Below, in pieces: positions 58,364 to 64,000 of a stretch of DNA of 64,000 bases. The notes under the pieces are model-generated. The model was not told the DNA's origin and searched no databases. It saw only the letters and a program-made list of their open reading frames with translations. Position numbers and translations under genes: made by a program. This DNA is from Pegoplata infirma. Its lineage: Eukaryota; Arthropoda; Insecta; Diptera; Anthomyiidae. The stretch spans positions 95,337,007 through 95,401,006 of the forward strand of contig OY992536.1 in the NCBI GenBank assembly GCA_963921195.1. The letters are read 5' to 3'. The first letter of the stretch is position 1. Every line of letters begins with the position of its first letter.

Positions 58364-58914
58364 CATGGGTCGAAGCATAGTGGGCCCGGGCCCCCGGGCC
58401 CCCCCCCCTGTATACGCCACTGACGGGGTGAAGTAATTCTTGCACCGTTTTAAAAAACCAAGACACTTGAATGCTTCTTTCGACACTTGAAAAACATGTT
58501 GGTTCCAACGAACATCACATTGGATTTTCATGCCTAGAATATCAAGAGTTTCTGATTCCTCAATAGCTATACCACCCATGGATACAGATGACGCTGATTC
58601 CACAAGCCGTCTGTGGGTCAACATTGGGTCTTACGAGCATGGGTCGAAGCATAGTGGGCCCGGGCCCCCGGGCCCCCCCCCCCCCTGTATACGCCACTGA
58701 CGGGGTGAAGTAATTCTTGCACCGTTTTAAAAAACCAAGACACTTGAATGCTTCTTTCGACACTTGAAAAGCATGTTGGTTCCAACGAACATCACATTGG
58801 ATTTTCATGCCTAGAATATCAAGAGTTTCTGATTCCTCAATAGCTATACCACCCATGGATACAGATGACGCTGATTCCACAAGCCGTCTGTGGGTCAACA
58901 TTGGGTCTTACGAG
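58364..58914. repeat. Tandem duplication of ~275 bp spanning a transposon/LINE junction
   Basis: 58364-58637 and 58638-58914 are nearly identical; they differ mainly by the C-run length (9 versus 12) and one base near 58493. Each copy contains GGGCCCGGGCCCCCGGGCCC, the hAT-like end and about 200 bp of LINE. The breakpoint shares CAT. Confidence 0.93.
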
Positions 58915-59835
58915 CATTAAAATCGACCCCATTCGCAATACCCCACTCGGAGATTGTCGTAAGGTCGTTATTTAGTGTGTAATTCATGTTCCGCCTCATA
59001 GCTTCAACCATAGAGAAACATAGAGGCGAAGGTGAAAGAAAAAACAATATTGCTATCTTTTTCTAATTTCTCACACGTACGTTGTCGATGTGAATTCACC
59101 ACACAATACATGTTTACAAGTCGTACTTTATCAACAAATACATGTATACAAGTTGTACTTTGACAACTCAATTTTTGACGCCTTCGCCTCTATGTTTCTC
59201 TATGGCTTCAACCTCAGTAAGGCTTGGTCTTGGAGGTCGTTAAGAAAAATAAGAAAAAGTATAGGAGAAAGAACAGAGTCTTGCGGTACCCCTGAATTTA
59301 AATGAAACTCATCTGATGAGAACCTCTGAGAAAGCTCGATATAAATCAAGAGAAATAACTGCCGACACCAAACGCAATAAGTTTTGAAACGAGTGCACCG
59401 TGCCACACACGATCGAACGCTTTAAAAATATCTAAAGCAACCACTTTGCTTTCATTAAATTGGTGAATAGAACGACTCCAACGTTCCGAAAGAAACGCTA
59501 ACAGGTCCCCCGTAGAACGACTCCTACGAAAGCCATATTGTCGATCACACAAAAGTGAATTAGACTCCAGGTAATTTACCAAGTGGTGGTTGATCATGTT
59601 CTCCATAACCTTCGAGAGCGATTTGCTATTGGGCGGTAGTTTTCAGGGTTTATAGCCTCACCCTTTTTTGGGATTGGCTGGACGTTGGCCACCTTCCAGC
59701 AAGAGGGAAAACTCCTTCCCGGTACGAATAGCTAAATAATTCTGTCAAAGGACGAGATAACGACAATGCAAAATTCTTCAGGACTACAGCCGTTACACCA
59801 TCCGGCCCCGGAGACTTATTTATATTGAGATCTTC
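58423..59835 (-). pseudogene. Dead LINE reverse transcriptase fragment (second LINE), interrupted by a MITE
   Basis: On the minus strand SPGPDGVTAVVLKNF, PENYRPIA, DRQYGFRRSRSTGDLL, VALDIFKAFDRVWHGALVSK (motif A) and NSGVPQDSVLSPILFLIFLN follow in order. After the MITE come SEWGIANGVDFNARKTQC and, shifted, LTHRRLVESASSVSMGG and FLKRCKNYF. The expected F/YADD segment is absent between NDLQDQALLRLK and the next block, and several frameshifts separate the blocks. It belongs to a non-LTR retroelement different from the one at 51-54 kb. Confidence 0.9.
59009..59204. mobile_element. 196-bp MITE with perfect 24-bp ends and 8-bp target duplication
   Basis: The end CATAGAGAAACATAGAGGCG (24 bp in all) is exactly inverted at 59181-59204. 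GCTTCAAC flanks it on both sides (59001-59008, 59205-59212). It lies in the dead LINE. Confidence 0.95.
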
Positions 59836-60157
59836 AAGGACCCTTTTTTATGCAAGAGTTAAACTTAAAAAATATGATGAGTTAAACTTACAAATAAACC
59901 CCATCTCAAAAACAGAATTTGTAGTTTTAACTCTATTTAAACCCAAAACAAATATACATAATAGACAACTCAAAAAGTTTCCTAAAATATGCAACATAAA
60001 CCCACATGCAACAAGAGACCCACACGTATACACAGATACGACAAGTCAAATGCACACGTAAACTTCAAATATATTAAGATAAATGCCAGATGTATGAGGA
60101 AAAAATACTACCCATTTTAGCATTTACTAAAGCTACAAGGACAAACTAAAAAGGCTA

Positions 60158-60644
60158 CACTCAAAAAAAAGTCTTGTAAAATTACAAGAAAAATTTGTAA
60201 CTTTTTTTTTTGCTACCTCCTATTTGACAAAAATTCCTAGTAAGTTTACAAGCTTTTTACCAATAATTTTGTAGTTTTACAAAGTTTTTACTAATAAAAT
60301 TGTAAATTTACACATTTTTTTACACCATAAAATTTACAAGGAGGTTTCGTAATTTTACTAGATTTTTTGCTACCTGCTATTTCACGAGAATTTCTAGTAA
60401 TTTTACAAGCTTTTTACCAATAAAATTTTAAATTTACAGTTTTTTGGCGCAATAAAAATTACAGGGAATTCTCGTGAATTTACTAGATTTTTTTGTAAAA
60501 TTACTTTGGAAATTTGTAAAATTGGATAAAATGCAAATTTCGATCCAAATTTGTTTGTTAAAAAACAAGTAAAACTGTCAAATATTGGTAAAATGGGATT
60601 ACGCGACTTTTCCTAGTAATTTGTCAATTTTTTTTTTTTGTGTG
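60158..60644. mobile_element. CACTC-ended element with TA target duplication
   Basis: CACTCAAAAAAAAGTCTTGT at the left and TTTTTTTTTTTGTGTG at the right, flanked by TA. The interior repeats TTGTAAAATTACAAG-type palindromes, similar in style to 9660-10257. Confidence 0.65.
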
Positions 60645-60819
60645 TAATAACACCAAAAACCCACAATAGTATAACCGAACGTAACTAAATGAATGATTTC
60701 TTCAATGAATTTAAATGCATCTCACTGCATTCGAAAATGTTGGTCAAGGCACGATAATATTTTTCCTATTATTTTTGAGATTTTTTTGTAAAAATCTAAT
60801 TTTGTTTTAGAGCATATAT

Positions 60820-62531
60820 GAGGCATTCCACACCAAATGTCCAGCTACAGAAAAACATGTGTCCTGTAAATTTCTGAATAGATTGTTTGGATAGCCCTAT
60901 ATGGAACTAAGAAAATTGCGTTTTTGGTTTTTAAAAATTTTCAAAAACTGGGCTTAGGAGGCGTGGTCATATATTGGAAAAATGGTAAAATTTGTGGCGA
61001 GTTGCCTTGATTAAATATTTATCACATTAAAACGGAATGCACCAAAATCTCAAAAATTTAAATTCTTATATAGTTTTGTATGGGCTATCGATTACATTTT
61101 TTTTGGAAAATTTTCAGAACCCTTTCTGAAATTTTCCATTTTTAAAAAAAGTTAATTTATCAAAAATCCGGCCATTTTTTTTTTTTTTTTTTAAAGTTTA
61201 GATGTTTGTCCATCCACACAAAAAAAAAAAATTAGAAACGCGTTTTTCGTTTTTTTCGAGAAAAGCCAACGTCCAGAATATCTTCTGATATAATAGGGCT
61301 TTGCAGATCTTGTAGAGATTATGGAAAAGGATAAAAAGTTTTGAATAAAATTCTCACATTATTAATCAGCTCTTCAATTCATATAAAAATCCAAATATTA
61401 ACCGAAAAGTTTGAATAAAAAAAAAAAATATTTTAAGAAATCTGTGCAAATTTTTAACTAAAATGTGTCTTCATATATTTGCTGTTAAATAATTAACAAA
61501 CTTTTTTTAATTTTGTTGGTCAATTTTTATGAAATCATAACGGTTATTTTTGGTCCCTGGTTCAAAAGTTTTGCGGTATTTAAAAAAAATCAATTTATCA
61601 AAAATCCGGATACTTTTTTCTTTTTTTAAATTTAGATGTTTGTCAATCCACATAAAAAAATTTAGACGCTCGTTTTTTGTTTTTTCGGAAAAATTGTATT
61701 TAAATATTAAAATTTATATCCGTTTTGTGGTTTGCTTGTATTTTCTTGTTTAAACATGGCGTATGAGTAACAAATATTTGCATAAATGTTAGGCATATAT
61801 TGAAACAAGAAAATACAAATAAATGTTAGGCATATATTGAAACAAGAAAATACAAGCCAATAAAAAAATTGATATGAAATTTAATATTTACATGCGATTT
61901 TATAAAAAAAAAAAACGAAAAAACGCGCGTCTGAATTGTTTTGGCGTACGGACATAGCGCCCAAAGTCATATCGCCCAATTTAAAAAAGTCAATCCACAC
62001 GAAAAAAAATGTGTGTTAGTTGTTGTTGCAAAATTTTTTGGACGATGTGATAATTTTTTTGGGGTATTTCAACAATTTTCTTTTTCTTAATTGCGACATT
62101 TCGCCCAAAAAAAATATTTTGGAATTTTTGACAATTTTATTTTGGGAGAAATACCATTTTTAGACCTATCAATTTGGGGTGTATGTCGCAGGTTGGGCGA
62201 TATGACAATTACAGTTTTGGGCGATATGAACTTGGATGCTATGTCCGTACGCCATTTTTTGTGTGGATAGAAAACATCTAAACTTTAAAAATAAAAAAAA
62301 TGGACGGATTTTTTATAAATAGACTTTTTTTCCAAATAAAGATTTTTAATCGATAGCCCATAAAAAAATATACAAGAATGCAAATTTTTGAGGTTATGGT
62401 GCATTCCGTTTTAATTTGATACTTATTGAATCAAGGCAACTCGACAAAAATTTAAAAAATGTAAAAACCAAAATCGGAATTATTTAGCCCCATATTTTTT
62501 CTGTAGCTGGACATCTGGTATGGAATGCCTC
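60820..62531. mobile_element. 1.7-kb TIR element (GAGGCATTCCACACCA ends), both ends present
   Basis: GAGGCATTCCACACCAAATG at the left is inverted at the right (GGTATGGAATGCCTC), continuing through TGTCCAGCTACAGAAAAA. Arms include CATCAAAA-type subterminal sequence and ATGGGCTATCGATTACATTT. It contains a nested MITE (61943-62254) and a 37-bp tandem duplication (about 61783-61857, GTTAGGCATATATTGAAACA). No transposase. Confidence 0.87.
61943..62254. mobile_element. 312-bp MITE with GGCGTACGGACATAGC ends
   Basis: GGCGTACGGACATAGC at the left, GCTATGTCCGTACGCC at the right, with inner CATATCGCCC / GGGCGATATG arms. Inserted in the GAGGCATTCC element. Confidence 0.9.
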
Positions 62532-62963
62532 TTATGTATTCATGCATTCATATATGGGTGTTAAGCTGCTGTAAATTTTTAAACTTCCGTAGGTGGATAA
62601 ATATAAAATTAATTGTTAATGTTTTTTGTTGTTATCATAAATATGTAAATGTTATTTTATTAATTGATTTAAAATTGGTGTTTGATATTCCAAAAGGATT
62701 ACAACAATAATTGTTAATATAGGCAGTAAAAATTTTAATGTTCAATATAATCGTAAAACTGTCACATACGAATTCACACTGCATAAAAATGCATCATATT
62801 TAGGAAAAATTTCATTAATATGATGAAATATTTCATAACATCTGCTTGCGCTATTTTGTTCATCAATTCAACCATAGGAAACTGAAATGTCCAATCCGTT
62901 TTCCCGCCGACTCAGAGCGATTTCTCGCACATTCACTCAAAATATTTTGTAGGCAAAAACAAA

Positions 62964-63738
62964 TGAAAACATGTAAGAAAGTTATAGTCGGTCAAGACCG
63001 ACCATATAATACCATACACCAGTGTTTTCCAGAAAATGGGTCACAAGTCCAAACATGAACCGATATGATCTGTCTTTTGATAGATCTTTATTTAATGTAG
63101 AAAACACACACAGATCAAATTTTAGTGGAATTTGTTTATTTTTTTGTCAATAGACCGATTTAACTGAATATCGGTCGAAATTTTTTTATGGGTCCAATAA
63201 TATTCCGATTTGATAAGGTTACTAAAGTACATGTTTGACACCTAAAAATAAAATTTTTATCAAATATTTCCATTTTCATGAATTATGTGAATATCGGGAG
63301 GGTGGTTTGTATGGGGACTACCAGAAGGACTGACCCGATTCCTTTGAAATTTGGAATGAAGATTTGTGCATACAAAATTAATTACCTGCTAAATTTCAAA
63401 GCGATATCTATTATAATACGGTTATTAGAGTCATTTAAGCCGAATCCAAAGGGGGCGTTTGTATGGGGGCTAGGTCTTAACATGGACCGATTTTCTCCAA
63501 AAGATGCTAAGGTTTCAAATTTCAAGTCAATTGATTGAAAATTGCGACCTGTATCGTGCTTAAACCGATAGATGGACAGACGGACGGACAGACGGACATC
63601 GCTAAATCGAAAATAAAAAAGTCTTTCTGAGTCGATCGGTATACTTGAAGGTAGGTCTAGGACCAATATTTTGGGTAGTTTCAAACATCAGCACAAAGTC
63701 ATTGTACCCTGTACCACAGAGTGGTGTAGGGTATAAAA
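62964..63738 (+). mobile_element. DINE-like repeat family 2, copy 3
   Basis: From GTAAGAAAGTTATAGTCGGT (CAAGACCGACCATA hairpin) through GACAGACGGACGGACAGACG to TACCCTGTACCACAGAGTGG and TGTAGGGTATAAAA. Frames 63278-63684 are accidental. Confidence 0.7.
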
Positions 63739-63865
63739 ACACATTTAAAACCAGTGAATAAACAATTGAAAACCATCCCAGTAATTATTAATTTGTTTTA
63801 CTGTTGACAAAATTTTCTAAAATAAATAACATTAAACATTAACAAATTACGTTTTTTTCATTCTT

Positions 63866-64000
63866 TTTTACCAACAAATTCGAAAAAAAATAACCTATGA
63901 AAACATTAAAAATTAATGATAGTTCTGTTATTTTTACCAACAAATTCCAAAAAATGACCTACGAAAACATTAAAAATTAATGGTTTCGTAGGTTATTTTT
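63866..64000. repeat. 66-bp tandem repeat at the window edge
   Basis: TTTTACCAACAAATTC and GAAAACATTAAAAATTAATG recur with a 66-bp period (63871, 63937). The sequence ends within the second copy, so the true extent is unknown. Confidence 0.75.

Larger units (their letters stand above)
54196..58422. mobile_element. hAT-like termini enclosing a repeat-rich non-coding interior
   Basis: CAGGGGCGTATCCAGGA at 54196 and, inverted, CAGTGGCGTATACAGGGGG ending at 58422 are similar to each other and to hAT ends. A run of G followed by CCCACAGTGCTTCG at 56010-56036 resembles the inner right end (CCCACTATGCTTCG inverted), so there may be two overlapping elements. No matching 8-bp duplication was found. 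The interior holds a decayed minisatellite and inverted copies of CTATCTCCCATTTTTAGGGG. Confidence 0.5.

Noticed and set aside
54196..58422. A single complete 4.2-kb hAT element
   Set aside because: The two ends are only similar, not matching inverted repeats, and no shared 8-bp duplication was found; kept only as hAT-like termini.
58127..58624. 165-codon minus-strand ORF as a novel gene
   Set aside because: Its N-terminal part is a LINE fragment, the middle is the GC-rich hAT-like end and the rest is AT-rich filler; it is a chance fusion at a tandem duplication.

Overview
The window looks like a nuclear segment of a higher fly. The reasons are a strongly AT-rich base composition, GT-AG introns, a conserved TAPT1-family gene, a DUF1091-like secreted protein of the kind abundant in flies, and many interspersed repeats resembling the Drosophila INE-1/DINE-1 (Helitron-derived) family. 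A calyptrate fly such as a blow fly or house-fly relative is my inference; the sequence alone does not fix the species. Nothing bacterial, no CRISPR array and no canonical tRNA or rRNA gene was seen.

Host genes are few. (1) The first coding exon of a flavin amine oxidase (spermine/polyamine-oxidase-like) lies on the minus strand at 17196-17447; the rest of that gene lies at lower coordinates or outside the window and was not found. (2) A complete three-exon TAPT1 homologue lies on the plus strand (23112-28397, 721 codons predicted), head to head with the oxidase. Its second intron is almost entirely a 37-bp minisatellite. (3) A two-exon, 183-aa secreted DUF1091-like protein lies on the plus strand (41787-45098), with an intron filled by three nested transposable elements. 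Everything else is repeats.

Layout: 1-4.3 kb, a short MITE and a large composite satellite (146-bp units with 16-bp expansions and a perfect inverted duplication). 4.3-13.2 kb, small foldback elements, a possible tRNA-derived SINE, a nested palindromic element (7391-10785), a GC-rich palindrome cluster and DINE-like repeats. 13.8-16.6 kb, a TIR element inside a short minisatellite. 17.2-28.4 kb, the divergent gene pair separated by two hAT-type elements with clean 8-bp target duplications. 29.7-41.2 kb, a tandem segmental duplication whose two copies took different insertions, so each copy serves as the empty site for the other. 41.3-45.1 kb, the DUF1091-like gene. 45.1-51.2 kb, nested palindromes and low-complexity tracts. 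51.2-54.2 kb, a 5'-truncated LINE with reverse transcriptase and RNase H, broken only by two in-frame stops. 54.2-59.8 kb, hAT-like termini, a decayed copy of the TAPT1-intron minisatellite and a second dead LINE carrying a MITE. 60-64 kb, further TIR and DINE-like elements.

I found no operon-like or defence-like gene system. The most interesting content is repeat architecture: a hairpin-bearing minisatellite present young in an intron and old beside a transposon, a 16-bp satellite apparently seeded inside a 146-bp satellite, and several element families whose ends and target duplications can be read from internal empty sites. All comparisons were by eye; no alignment or database search was run.
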